DNA from: Candidatus Binataceae bacterium
GTDB taxonomy: Bacteria; Desulfobacterota; Binatia; Binatales; Binataceae
DNA length: 53,610 nucleotides
Direction of reading: 5' to 3'
NCBI GenBank assembly: GCA_015478645.1
Contig: JADMIL010000017.1
Location: 1 to 53,610 of the forward strand
In this document: positions 30,931 to 39,398 of the stretch, piece after piece
Layout of the letters: every line of letters begins with the position of its first letter
Numbering within the stretch: position 1 is the first letter of the stretch
Made by a program: the position numbers and the translations under genes
Notes under the pieces: generated by a model
The model's input: the letters and a program-made list of their open reading frames with translations, nothing else
Databases searched by the model: none
What the model was told of the DNA's origin: nothing

Positions 30931-31878
30931 ATGGAAGATCGCGCCGGATGGGCCGGGGCGATTGGCGATCACGCGCCCGCCTTTGCGCCGATCGCGCTCA
31001 ACCGCCCTGCGCGGCGGGCGAATCCGACACTCCGGACGGTGGTCTTCAACGCGCAGTCGGGCGCCCAGTTCGACGGTATCGTGGCCTGCCTGCAACGGCC
31101 GCCGCTGGCCGGCGCCGACCTGATCCTGCTGTGCGAGGCCGGCTGGCGCATGGCGCGCGCGGGACGGCGCGAATTTGCCGCCGAGTTGGCGGCGCGGCTG
31201 GGGATGAGCTTCGTCTTCGGTCCCGAGTTCGGGGTCGCGCGCGGGTCGGGCCCGCCGGGCGCGTTCATCGGCAATGCGATTTTGAGCTCGGTGCCGCTGA
31301 GCGACGTGCGTACGATCGCGCTGCCGGGCTATCGGTTGCGCTTGCGGCGGGTCAATTTGATCGGCGAGCCGCGCGCGCTTGCCGCGACCGCGATTTTTCA
31401 TGGACGCCCGCTGACCGTATGCGTCGGCCATCTCAACAGCCGCGGCAATCCGGCCCAGCGCGAGCTGCAGATGGCCGCACTGATCGACGGGCTGCCGCGC
31501 GGCGGGCGTATCGTGATCGGCGGCGACTGGAACACCACCACGATGGGCCTGGGCGAGCCGCGTGACGTGGCGATGCTGGCCGTCCGGATGATCATGCGGC
31601 CGCGGCGCCTGCGTTATCCCGAGCGCTATGAGCCGCTGTTCGGGCGACTCGCGCGCGCCGGCTTCGCGCTCGAGGGCGCCAACCTGGCGGGCCGCTCGAC
31701 CTTCACCTTTTCGCGCCTGATCGCGCCGCTTTTGCGGCCCAAGCTCGACTGGATCGCCTATCGCGGCGTGGAGCCAATCGCCGGCTCGGCGCGCGTGATG
31801 GCGCCGCGCACGTCACTGCTGGCGCGCCGGCTTTCGGATCACGACTTCGTGATGTGCGAGTTCGCGCTGGCTCCGTGA
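30931..31878 (+). CDS. Endonuclease/exonuclease/phosphatase (EEP) family protein
   Basis: A 315-residue protein with the EEP fold: TVVFNAQSG at the first strand, LILLCEAGW (metal-binding Glu), VCVGHLNSRGN, RIVIGGDWNTTT (Asp-Trp-Asn active site) and the C-terminal LSDHDFVMCEF (His base, in SDHxxV). The catalytic set is complete. The family covers exonuclease III-like nucleases, DNase I-like enzymes and phosphodiesterases of lipids or second messengers; the substrate here is unknown. No signal peptide is seen. It follows the DUF255 gene by 110 bp on the same strand. Confidence 0.85.
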   Translation: MEDRAGWAGAIGDHAPAFAPIALNRPARRANPTLRTVVFNAQSGAQFDGIVACLQRPPLAGADLILLCEAGWRMARAGRREFAAELAARLGMSFVFGPEFGVARGSGPPGAFIGNAILSSVPLSDVRTIALPGYRLRLRRVNLIGEPRALAATAIFHGRPLTVCVGHLNSRGNPAQRELQMAALIDGLPRGGRIVIGGDWNTTTMGLGEPRDVAMLAVRMIMRPRRLRYPERYEPLFGRLARAGFALEGANLAGRSTFTFSRLIAPLLRPKLDWIAYRGVEPIAGSARVMAPRTSLLARRLSDHDFVMCEFALAP

Positions 31879-32130
31879 GCGTAGGGGACGCTGGCCGTGG
31901 TACTTGCGAGGCGCCGCGGCATGGACGAATCTATAAGTGTTCCCGCATCCACTTGACGATGCGCGAACCGAGGCGGCCTCGCGAGCCGCAATCCGCACCG
32001 TTACGCCGTCTGCGAGCCCCACCTGTCGGTTGCCCCGGAGCTTGATCGCGACGGAACTTCAGCTGGCCCCGGCCAGTCGCATAGCATTCGGGCGGCAGGT
32101 TACCGGCGGCGCCATTCAGGAGATTTTTTC
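31879..32130. other. Spacer before the type III polyketide synthase gene
   Basis: About 250 bp with no supported gene. It probably carries the promoter for the PKS gene; AGGAG precedes its ATG at 32131 at a spacing of about 8. No other element was recognised. Confidence 0.5.
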
Positions 32131-33225
32131 ATGCAGATAGTTGGTGTTGCCAGTGCCTTTCCGGTGAACAGGTACCCGCAGGAGGCGATAACCGGCGCGC
32201 TGAAGGCGCATTGGGGCGACCGCCTGACCCATCCCGAATTGCTCGATCGGCTGCATTCGCGCGCCCGGGTCAAGCAGCGCTACCTGGCATTTCCGCTCGA
32301 GCGCTACCCGCAATTCGAGAATTTCGGCGAGACCAATCGCGCGTGGCTCGAGGCGGCGGCGGAACTCGCCGAACGCGCAATCGATGGGGCGCTCGTTCGC
32401 GCCGGGATGGATCGCGCGGAACTCGACGCGATCTACGTGGTCTCGGTGACCGGCGTGGCCAGTCCTTCGCTCGATGCGCGGTTGATCAACCGGATGGGCC
32501 TGCGCAGCGATATCAAGCGCACGCCGATCTTCGGCGTGGGCTGCGTGGGTGGGGCGATCGGGCTGACGCGGGCGGCCGATTACGTGCGCGCATATCCGGC
32601 TGAGAGCGCGGTGATCGTCGCCGTGGAGCTGTGTTCGCTGACGATTCAGCGCGACGATCTGACGACCGTCAACCTGATTGCGTCGGGCCTGTTCGCCGAC
32701 GGGGCGTGCGCGGTGATTGTCGCCGGCGGGGACCGCGCGGCGGGCGACACCGGCAACCTTCGCGGTAGGGGCGGCGTGCGCCCCGCTCGCAATCCTCGAA
32801 TTTTGGGCAGCCGGTCGTTTTTCTATCCGCAGACCGAAGAGATCATGGGCTGGGAGATTTCGGAGAAGGGGTTTGCGATCGTGCTGTCGGAAAAACTGCC
32901 GGCTCTGATCAGGTCGCGCCTGGGCGGCGACGTCGATACGTTTCTAGCCGGCCACGGGCTCAAGCGCGGCGACCTGGGCAACTGGGTGATCCATCCGGGC
33001 GGCCCGCGCGTGATTGAAGCGGTCGAGGAGGCGCTCGACTTGCACAACGGAGAGCTCGCGCGATCGTGGGAATGCCTCGAGCGCGTCGGCAATCTGTCGT
33101 CGGCGTCGGTGCTGTGCGTGCTCGAGGAGACCCTCGTGGAGCATCGGCCGGAGGCGGGTGCGTACGGCCTGATTCTCGCGATGGGTCCGGGATTCTGCGC
33201 GGAGATGCTGCTCGTGCAATGGTAA
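32131..33225 (+). CDS. Type III polyketide synthase (chalcone synthase-like)
   Basis: A 364-residue thiolase-fold enzyme with the full Cys-His-Asn triad: C138 in FGVGCVGGA, H288 in WVIHPGGPRVIEA and N321 in VGNLSSASVL. The HPGG plus N-L-S-S-A pattern separates type III PKS from KASIII. Bacterial members extend acyl-CoA starters with malonyl-CoA to alkylresorcinols, alkylpyrones or tetrahydroxynaphthalene. The usual partner genes (methyltransferase, FAD monooxygenase, P450) do not follow; the next gene is a convergent desaturase. The product cannot be predicted from sequence alone, though the desaturase suggests a fatty-acyl context. Confidence 0.9.
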   Translation: MQIVGVASAFPVNRYPQEAITGALKAHWGDRLTHPELLDRLHSRARVKQRYLAFPLERYPQFENFGETNRAWLEAAAELAERAIDGALVRAGMDRAELDAIYVVSVTGVASPSLDARLINRMGLRSDIKRTPIFGVGCVGGAIGLTRAADYVRAYPAESAVIVAVELCSLTIQRDDLTTVNLIASGLFADGACAVIVAGGDRAAGDTGNLRGRGGVRPARNPRILGSRSFFYPQTEEIMGWEISEKGFAIVLSEKLPALIRSRLGGDVDTFLAGHGLKRGDLGNWVIHPGGPRVIEAVEEALDLHNGELARSWECLERVGNLSSASVLCVLEETLVEHRPEAGAYGLILAMGPGFCAEMLLVQW

Positions 33226-33388
33226 TCGATCGCGGCGCGGGCGCGCCGGCACCTGATGCGGTGCGGATTGTGCGCATGAACGGAGTTGCTGGCGGAGTGG
33301 AGACCGCCGGGCTTTAGCCTCGGCGCAACGCCGCACGCTATACGCGGCCGGAAGCGCCGAAATTTAGATGCGGAGTGGACGCAGGGGG

Positions 33389-34240
33389 TCAGACGCGGCG
33401 CAAGCGCCGGACGTCGGTCGCGGCGCCGATCTTTTCAAGCAGGCAGATGGTCCAGTAGCCGACGTCGGGTTGCCGCCAGCCCCATCCGAGCTGCGCCGAG
33501 CCGGGGCGCGCGTGATGGTTGCGATGCCAGTTCTCGCCCTGAAAGAAATGCATGACGCCGAGCCAGCGGACGTTGCGGCTTGAATCCTCGCTCGGGCCAG
33601 CGGTCGGCTCGGTATGACATACGCTATTGACGAAGCATTGCGCATGCAGCGAGAAAACCAGGCGAATCGCGCCAAGCCAGAAAAAAGCCGCCAGGCTGAA
33701 ATAGAGGCCGCCGAAATACGAGAGCGCGAGAATCGGCACTTGCAGCGGATTCCAGAATCGATAGCGAAGGCGCAGCAGATCGGGGCAATAACGATTGGCG
33801 TCGGGATCGCCCGCCTGCCACAGCCATCGCAGGTGCGCCCACCAGAACCCCTGGCGCGGGCTCGAAATATCGCCCTCGCTGTCGGCGGTCGCATGGTGGC
33901 GTCGATGGCCGGCGGCCCAGCTAATCGGCTTGCCGGAGCCGTTGAAGAGGGCAAAGAAGGTCAGGATGGCCAGGGCCCACGGCTTGAGCGTGAGCGAGCG
34001 ATGGGCGATGGTGCGATGGTAGCAGACGGTCGTGCCGATGCCGCCGATCCAGGCCAGAGCAATCGCCCCGACCAACACCCGCCATCCGGGCAAGGGGAAG
34101 AGGATCAGCCCGACTGCGGCGGTGATATGGATCAGTAGGATCCAGCCGAGCACCGCAGCGTCGGGCGTAGTGGTGCGCCACCACGGCCATAGCCAAGGCT
34201 GCTCCGCGATTTGATCGCGGACTTTAACGGCGGCGTTCAA
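33389..34240 (-). CDS. Delta-9-type fatty acid desaturase with a hairpin-buried start
   Basis: A 283-residue membrane di-iron desaturase. The three histidine boxes are complete: H75-x4-H80 (YHRTIAHRS), H112-x2-H115-H116 (GHRRHHATAD) and H239-x2-H242-H243 (NWHRNHHARP). Membrane helices are at about 30-70, 88-108 and 168-200. The enzyme would put a cis double bond in acyl-CoA or lipid acyl chains, tuning membrane fluidity. The start is TTG at 34240, with no ATG nearby in frame. It lies inside a perfect 12-bp inverted repeat (34231-34262), which may control translation. Confidence 0.9.
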   Translation of the reverse strand: MNAAVKVRDQIAEQPWLWPWWRTTTPDAAVLGWILLIHITAAVGLILFPLPGWRVLVGAIALAWIGGIGTTVCYHRTIAHRSLTLKPWALAILTFFALFNGSGKPISWAAGHRRHHATADSEGDISSPRQGFWWAHLRWLWQAGDPDANRYCPDLLRLRYRFWNPLQVPILALSYFGGLYFSLAAFFWLGAIRLVFSLHAQCFVNSVCHTEPTAGPSEDSSRNVRWLGVMHFFQGENWHRNHHARPGSAQLGWGWRQPDVGYWTICLLEKIGAATDVRRLRRV

Positions 34241-34262
34241 GACTGAGGGCTCTTGAACGCCG
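34231..34262. promoter_or_regulatory. Perfect 12-bp inverted repeat covering the desaturase start codon
   Basis: CGGCGTTCAAGA (34231-34242) and TCTTGAACGCCG (34251-34262) pair fully around an eight-base loop CTGAGGGC. In the minus-strand transcript the TTG start codon at 34238-34240 is inside the stem. It could be a temperature-sensitive or protein-bound hairpin, or a DNA operator. Confidence 0.6.
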
Positions 34263-34326
34263 CTGTTGGTTTGCGAGTTTTAAGACGCAATTAGACGAAG
34301 ATAGCTGCGGGTAATCAGACTACTAA

Positions 34327-34677
34327 CTACCAACGGCTGCCGCCACGATTGCCGCCGCCGCCGCCACCACCACCGCTGCGGTTGCCACCGCCGCCGCCAC
34401 CGCCACGGTTACCGCCGCCGCCGCCCGCTTCGCGCGGACGCGCTTCGTTCACCTTGATATTGCGGCCCTTGAGTTCGGTCTCGTTGAACTGCTCGATCGC
34501 ACGAGCGGCGTCAGCGGCATCGGTCATTTCGACGAAGCCGAAGCCCTTGGACTGGCCCGAGAACTTGTCGGTGATCACTGCGACGCTTTCGACCGCGCCG
34601 GCTTGTGAGAACAGCGCTTCGAGGTCTGAGTTGGTAACGGAGTAGGCAAGGTTGCCTACATAGAGCTTACTGGCCAT
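34327..34677 (-). CDS. RRM RNA-binding protein with Gly-rich tail
   Basis: A 116-residue protein with one RNA-recognition motif: RNP2 is KLYVGNL (residues 4-10) and RNP1 is KGFGFVEM (about 44-51). The rest, from about residue 84, is almost pure Gly with Asn, Arg and Ser. Such proteins are bacterial analogues of glycine-rich RNA chaperones, induced by cold in cyanobacteria. A GGGAGG ribosome site lies nine bases before the ATG. It sits between the desaturase and phoU genes on the same strand; with the desaturase it may belong to a cold response, which is inference. Confidence 0.93.
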   Translation of the reverse strand: MASKLYVGNLAYSVTNSDLEALFSQAGAVESVAVITDKFSGQSKGFGFVEMTDAADAARAIEQFNETELKGRNIKVNEARPREAGGGGGNRGGGGGGGNRSGGGGGGGGNRGGSRW

Positions 34678-34772
34678 TTGTCTGGCCTCCCATCATATTT
34701 GCGAGGAAGCAAGACAGAAAGCCATCGAGAGAGGGCTTAACGGAAGCTGCGTCCTAGCGCCTCCGTAGACTA

Positions 34773-34786
34773 CGCCTGCGCAGGCG
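34773..34786. promoter_or_regulatory. 14-bp perfect palindrome upstream of the RRM gene
   Basis: CGCCTGCGCAGGCG lies about 96-109 bp upstream of the RRM start, in the 157-bp spacer behind phoU. It may be an operator or chance symmetry in GC-rich DNA. No regulator is known. Confidence 0.25.
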
Positions 34787-34834
34787 CGAAGTAAAGCTCC
34801 CACTAATACACAGTAGGATACGCCCCGTTCAAGG

Positions 34835-35524
34835 TCAGCGGGTTGCGCGATCGCGATGGCGGATGTCGCGCCCCTCGACCATGAAGACCACGGACTCGGC
34901 GATATTGGTGGCGTGGTCGGCGATCTGTTCTAGTGAGCGCGAGACAAAGACCATGCGCGTGCCCTGGCCGATACCGCCCGGCATCTCGACCATCGAGTTG
35001 AGCACCTGGGCGAGCACCTGATGATGGAGCCGGTCGACTTCATCGTCGCGCGCGATCACGCGCTTGGCCAGCGGGCTGTCGTTGCGCTCGAGCGCTTCGA
35101 GGCTTTCCTTGACCATCGAACGCGCGATCTGCGCCATCCGCTCGAGCTCGGTATCGACGTTGAGCAGGGCGCGGTCCGCGGCCGCTACCAGGCGTTTGCA
35201 GATGGTGGCGGCCTGATCGCCGATCCGTTCGAGGTCGGTGGTGATTTTGAGGCTTGCCATGATCAGGCGCAAATCGATGCCGGCCGGGGCATTGAGCGCG
35301 AGCATGCGCACGCACTGTTCGTCGATCTCAATGTCGAGGCGATTGACCTCGGCGTCGCGCGCGGTGATCAGGTCGGCGGCGGCGGCGTCGCCGGCCAGGA
35401 AGCAGCTGATGGCGTCGGCAATCTGGGTGCGCACCAGATCGCCCATGGTGAGCAGCGCCGCCCGCAGCGCCGTGAGATCGTGCTCATAGCGGCTGTTGGT
35501 ATGCTGGGTGGTTGACGGTTCCAT
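34835..35524 (-). CDS. phoU: Phosphate signalling protein PhoU
   Basis: A 229-residue, all-helical protein built of two PhoU repeats. Marks are HDLTALRAALLTMGDLV, DITARDAEVNRLDIEIDEQC (first repeat) and ARDDEVDRLHHQVLAQVLN (second repeat). PhoU links the Pst transporter to the PhoR/PhoB kinase pair and restrains phosphate uptake. No pst or phoBR genes are in the window, so it acts with partners encoded elsewhere. Start ATG 35524 (MEPSTTQHTN) gives normal length. Confidence 0.93.
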   Translation of the reverse strand: MEPSTTQHTNSRYEHDLTALRAALLTMGDLVRTQIADAISCFLAGDAAAADLITARDAEVNRLDIEIDEQCVRMLALNAPAGIDLRLIMASLKITTDLERIGDQAATICKRLVAAADRALLNVDTELERMAQIARSMVKESLEALERNDSPLAKRVIARDDEVDRLHHQVLAQVLNSMVEMPGGIGQGTRMVFVSRSLEQIADHATNIAESVVFMVEGRDIRHRDRATR

Positions 35525-35808
35525 CGTAGTGACTCGGTTGCCCTTTCAGGATTAGGCTGGCGGCCCGCGTGATGCAACCCGACCGTGCGCGCGGCGGCGT
35601 CGTCGACGTTTATTTGGCCGAAGTTTTTGCGCGACGATTCGCGGCCGCGGCGTCGGGCCGCGCCGCGCCCGGAGGGGCAGCCGGCGTCCGGGGTTATCCG
35701 GGAAGTCGATCGGTAGTTTGATTTGCGGAATATCGAATTGACCGGGATGATCCGTATGCGCAATATCGCGTTATCGTGTGATCGAAGGCGCTCAGGGGGT
35801 GGTGAGGC

Positions 35809-36564
35809 ATGGCCTACAACATTCGTCCGCTTTCATTTGTGGAAGTTCTCGATTCCTCATTTCAAGTCTATCGCGACAACTTTATCTTGCTCGCTGGAAT
35901 CGCGGCCGTGGCGTTCGTCCCCGAAGCATTGCTGATTGCGATATTTAGATCCGGGCATCGCGGCATGCTGATTATTGGATTTCTGCTCACACTGCTACTC
36001 ACTCCGATCATGCTAATCGCGGCGACCACGGCAATAGCCAGCGTGTACCTGGATCGCCCGGTGACGATAGTCGATGCGTATCGATCGGCGGGCAATATTT
36101 TCACGCCGGTGGTCGGAACGATTCTGCTCAAGGATGTACTGGGCTTGCTCGGCTTAATCGCACTGGTAGTGCCGGGAATTTATCTGATCGTTGCCTGGAG
36201 TCTGGTGCTGCCGGTGACGGTTATCGAGCATCGCTTCGGCGTGACCGCGCTGCGCCGCAGCCGCCAATTGGTTACCGGCGAATGGTGGGACACGCTCGGG
36301 ATTATCCTGGTCGCGGCGTTGCTCAGCTGGGTACCGGCATGGGTGCTCGATACCTTCTGGCACTTTATTCCGGTGGTCGGGCCGATTCTCACGGCGATGA
36401 CGGAATCGATCGCGACCGCATACGGGTATGTGGTGATCGTGATTTACTATTTCGATCGCCGCTGCCGGCTCGAGGATTTCGATTTGCGCCTGCTGGCGGA
36501 TCAGGTGCGTATGGAGGGCATGGCCGGCGCCGCGCCGCAGGTCCGGCCGTCGTCGGCCAACTGA
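35809..36564 (+). CDS. Polytopic membrane protein, YciC-like/glycerophosphodiester-domain-like
   Basis: A 251-residue protein with about six membrane helices (NFILLAGIAAVAFVPEALL, LLTLLLTPIMLIAATTAI, LLKDVLGLLGLIALVVPGIY, and others). The N-terminus RPLSFVEVLDSSFQVYRDNF and the segment VPGIYLIVAWSLVLPV with ALRRSRQLVTGEWW are typical of the GDPD-membrane-domain and UPF0259-like families. No catalytic site is seen. The function is unknown. It starts 31 bp after a GTATGCGCAATATC stretch and is divergent from phoU. Confidence 0.7.
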   Translation: MAYNIRPLSFVEVLDSSFQVYRDNFILLAGIAAVAFVPEALLIAIFRSGHRGMLIIGFLLTLLLTPIMLIAATTAIASVYLDRPVTIVDAYRSAGNIFTPVVGTILLKDVLGLLGLIALVVPGIYLIVAWSLVLPVTVIEHRFGVTALRRSRQLVTGEWWDTLGIILVAALLSWVPAWVLDTFWHFIPVVGPILTAMTESIATAYGYVVIVIYYFDRRCRLEDFDLRLLADQVRMEGMAGAAPQVRPSSAN

Positions 36565-36615
36565 GCATGCGAGCGGCGCCAGATGACGATCAGGATACCG
36601 GCTTTGGATTTCCAA

Positions 36616-36790
36616 TTTCATCCCAGGTAATCGAGAACTCCCATCGCGCCGATGGGATTGCCGGTCAGGGCGTGGATAGCCCATACGTGGCGCAAGGCTT
36701 CACCGGCAGCACCAGCAAGGCCTTGGGCAGCAGTACCTTCTCCCAATACCCAGAGAAGCCGCGGTCAGTGCGGAGTCCAGATCGGCGCGC
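36616..36790 (-). pseudogene. Possible remnant of an MFS-type transporter C-terminus
   Basis: On the minus strand, one frame gives GYWEKVLLPKALLVLPV and a second frame continues WAIHALTGNPIGAMGVLDYL, ending at a stop at 36618. Joined by a frameshift this resembles the loop around helices 9 and 10 of major facilitator proteins. No intact flanking coding exists. Weak evidence. Confidence 0.25.
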
Positions 36791-37619
36791 TGCTGAATAG
36801 TCGATCAACGATTCCAATTTGATAGGCAAGGAACAATCCAAAGCCAAAACTGAGTAGTCCTGCGCTGGTAACGAAGCCTTGATGCAACCACGACATCCGG
36901 CGCGACGCCATTATAAAGGGCGCAGCGATAGCGGTAGTGATTAGTCCCATACCGATAATGGTCCCTGCACAAAAAATCGCCAGATACAGGGTCGCCCATA
37001 GTGGTTGCGGAATTGCCGCGAGCACCAGCAAGGCAATCGCGGCGCTTCCGGCTAGCCCATGAACCAGACCGACGCTGAAGGACCGTAGCAACGGGCGCCG
37101 CGCGGCGAATGAGAGTGGCCTGTCCTGTGGTAGATTATGCTCATTGGGAAACGTTTCGGCGTCTGAACTTCGAGAAGCGTGATGGTCGTGAGGATCCAAA
37201 TGAAGATGGCGATGCCCATGCACCGCATCTGAGTGAGCATGCGGATGAGAATGCAGAGATAGCGACTTCGAGTTCCGTATGGGATTGCCGGCGAGGTGCC
37301 GCGCGACGCGGTGCATCATGGTGGACGCAGCTCCTGCGCCGAGCAAAATAAGCACGACCGCGACTGCGAATTCCATCGCGAGCCCAAGCCGTACCGGTAT
37401 GGCGATCTTGAAGATGATGATCACGGCGCCCACGAGCAATACAGTGAGGGTGTGACCGAGTCCCCATATGATACCGACACGTGCGGCCGCGCCAATGCGA
37501 TGTTCGCGGCTCAAGATCGTGGTGACGGCGACCACGTGGTCGGGATCGGTTGCGTGACGCATCCCCAATAGTAATCCCAGCAGCGCGATTCCCAATGGTG
37601 CGGCATTACCAATATCCAT
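36765..37619 (-). CDS. NiCoT-like nickel/cobalt transporter
   Basis: A 284-residue membrane protein with the signature RHATDPDHV (H22, D25, D27, H28), matching the HA-x4-DH motif of HoxN/NixA-type nickel-cobalt permeases. About six or seven helices are seen. A cytoplasmic loop at about 120-165 is His-rich (LHSHPHAHSDAVHGHRHLHL), a likely metal reservoir. It is the last gene of the DUF4331-TPR-NicO-NiCoT cluster, 45 bp after the NicO gene. Direction of transport cannot be told; the family is usually an importer, but export relatives exist. Confidence 0.82.
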   Translation of the reverse strand: MDIGNAAPLGIALLGLLLGMRHATDPDHVVAVTTILSREHRIGAAARVGIIWGLGHTLTVLLVGAVIIIFKIAIPVRLGLAMEFAVAVVLILLGAGAASTMMHRVARHLAGNPIRNSKSLSLHSHPHAHSDAVHGHRHLHLDPHDHHASRSSDAETFPNEHNLPQDRPLSFAARRPLLRSFSVGLVHGLAGSAAIALLVLAAIPQPLWATLYLAIFCAGTIIGMGLITTAIAAPFIMASRRMSWLHQGFVTSAGLLSFGFGLFLAYQIGIVDRLFSSAPIWTPH

Positions 37620-37664
37620 TTGATCCTCTCACTCCGTCGGCGTCCACGACATATCGGCCGTCAC

Positions 37665-39383
37665 TCATAGTCGGCCTCGAAGCACTCCTGTGGTCGTGAG
37701 CGCGCTAAGCGTCAAGGCCAGGCCGACGACGGTGATGACCGCGGAGGACGCGAGCGGAAGCCAGCGCTCGACGAGCGGGCCTTCCGCGCCAAAGCGAGCC
37801 ATGAAGCGTTGCGCATACACCATCGCGAGTCCGAACCCTATGAGCACCGCGGCAAGTCCGGCGCTGAACGCAACGATCAAAAACAAGCCAAACGCGATCC
37901 GATGAAGCGCCAGCGCGCCGAGCAGTACTACTAAGGCGGCGGGACACGGCACGATGCCACCAGTAATGCCGAGCGCGAAAAGGCTCTTAAGAGAGACCCC
38001 CGCCGCTGTCTGAGAATCGGCATCTGCGACGATGTGCGAGGGCGAATGCGTATGCGCATAATCGTGGTTCTCAGACTCGTCGCGATCGCTGTGATCATGA
38101 TGGTGATAATGCAGGAGGTCCTGCGCGGAACCGTGCGAATCCGCGTGATCGTCCCGAACGTGACCGCCCCACCACGTATGGCGATGGATTGCCGCAGTGG
38201 CGCCCTCGTGATGCTGATGTCCGTGCACATGCGGTGGCTGATCCTCTGGATGATGATGGTGCTCGGCGTGGCGGTGTTCTTCAGGCGGCGCATCGAATGA
38301 CATGTATCGCCGGATGAAGAGTCCAAAACCGATTCCCGCGACAAGCAACCCCGACGCCGCGCCGAGCCATGGATAAAGTTGCTCTGGCATGATCCATTGC
38401 GATGCATACAGCGTGATGATTCCAAGTGCGTAAACCGAGATCGTGTGCGATGCCGTCACGACCGCGCCGAGCAGCACCGCATGGCGCGCTGTGCCGCGTG
38501 AGCCGACGAGATAAGCGGCGACGAGCGTCTTGCCGTGGCCCGGTTCGAGCGCATGGAATCCGCCCAGCACCGCGGCGATAAGTGCGGCGACCAGAAGGAA
38601 CAGCGCGTCGCTTCGGTTCGACGTGATGAGTTCGGTAAACGCGCTGCGCGGCGTGCCTTGACGATTTGCAGCCAGCCGCCCGCTCGTGCCCGACGCGCCG
38701 CCATCCGTAATGAGCCAACCCGTATGGCTTGGATCGACGAACGTTCCCGGTGGTGCGGCTTTGACCGTCAAGTCGGCTGCGAGGGCCTGCGGCGGGCTGT
38801 GTAACATGTCGGTGGGATAGTTGGTCAATTCAAGGCTGCGATCTTGAGTGGGCGCGGAGCTATTGACCAACGCGGCGCCGGGACCGTCGATCGCAATCAC
38901 TTCCTTCCATCCAGCACGTCCCGGGAAATTATCGTCGCGATAGTGAAGCGCCAACGGTATTGAATCAATTCGGTGTGGCAGACGGGCGCGGTAGACAAAA
39001 CCCATTTTCATCGTCGGAAGGCCGCCGGCGCCGGGGGGAAAGATGGCCTGCCGCGAGATGGTTTCGAGATGCAGCGGCTGCTCCCCGAGCTGGAGGACAA
39101 GCCCATTGCGCAAACGATCGTCTTGGCGGGCGAGATATTGGGGGATACTCGGATCCCCGATCCTGGCAACCAATCCGTCCGACTCCGTCTCCTGGAACGT
39201 TGGTATCTCGGCCATATCGATAATGTAGTCAAGCTCGATTGTCTCAGCGCCGGGAATGATCTTCGCGTAATGATTAATGCTGAAGTTCCCCATGGGATGC
39301 GCCGCGGCCGGTCGGGCCATCAACAGCGTAGTCAGGATGGCAACCGCGAGAGGTAACACGAGTTTATGACTAATTCGCATCAA
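37665..39383 (-). CDS. NicO/RcnA-type nickel/cobalt transporter with periplasmic domain
   Basis: A 572-residue protein. It has a signal peptide (LPLAVAILTTLLMARPAAA), a beta-rich periplasmic domain of about 220 residues, then six membrane helices in the NicO/RcnA pattern: HALEPGHGKTLVAAYLVG, VTASHTISVYALGIITLY, and the C-terminal GGIVPCPAALVVLLGALAL, which matches the GGLIPCPAA motif of RcnA. Between helices 3 and 4 lies a very His-rich loop (about 355-430, with runs such as HRHAEHHHHPED). RcnA exports Ni2+ and Co2+; this protein likely exports or traffics a divalent metal, with the extra N-terminal domain unlike E. coli RcnA. It lies 15 bp after the TPR gene. Confidence 0.85.
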   Translation of the reverse strand: MMRISHKLVLPLAVAILTTLLMARPAAAHPMGNFSINHYAKIIPGAETIELDYIIDMAEIPTFQETESDGLVARIGDPSIPQYLARQDDRLRNGLVLQLGEQPLHLETISRQAIFPPGAGGLPTMKMGFVYRARLPHRIDSIPLALHYRDDNFPGRAGWKEVIAIDGPGAALVNSSAPTQDRSLELTNYPTDMLHSPPQALAADLTVKAAPPGTFVDPSHTGWLITDGGASGTSGRLAANRQGTPRSAFTELITSNRSDALFLLVAALIAAVLGGFHALEPGHGKTLVAAYLVGSRGTARHAVLLGAVVTASHTISVYALGIITLYASQWIMPEQLYPWLGAASGLLVAGIGFGLFIRRYMSFDAPPEEHRHAEHHHHPEDQPPHVHGHQHHEGATAAIHRHTWWGGHVRDDHADSHGSAQDLLHYHHHDHSDRDESENHDYAHTHSPSHIVADADSQTAAGVSLKSLFALGITGGIVPCPAALVVLLGALALHRIAFGLFLIVAFSAGLAAVLIGFGLAMVYAQRFMARFGAEGPLVERWLPLASSAVITVVGLALTLSALTTTGVLRGRL

Positions 39384-39398
39384 TGATTTTATCCTGGA

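Noticed and set aside
33219-33317. 32-codon frame whose ATG overlaps the PKS stop
   Set aside because: It has no recognisable feature and is too short to support as a gene, although the overlap would suit translational coupling.
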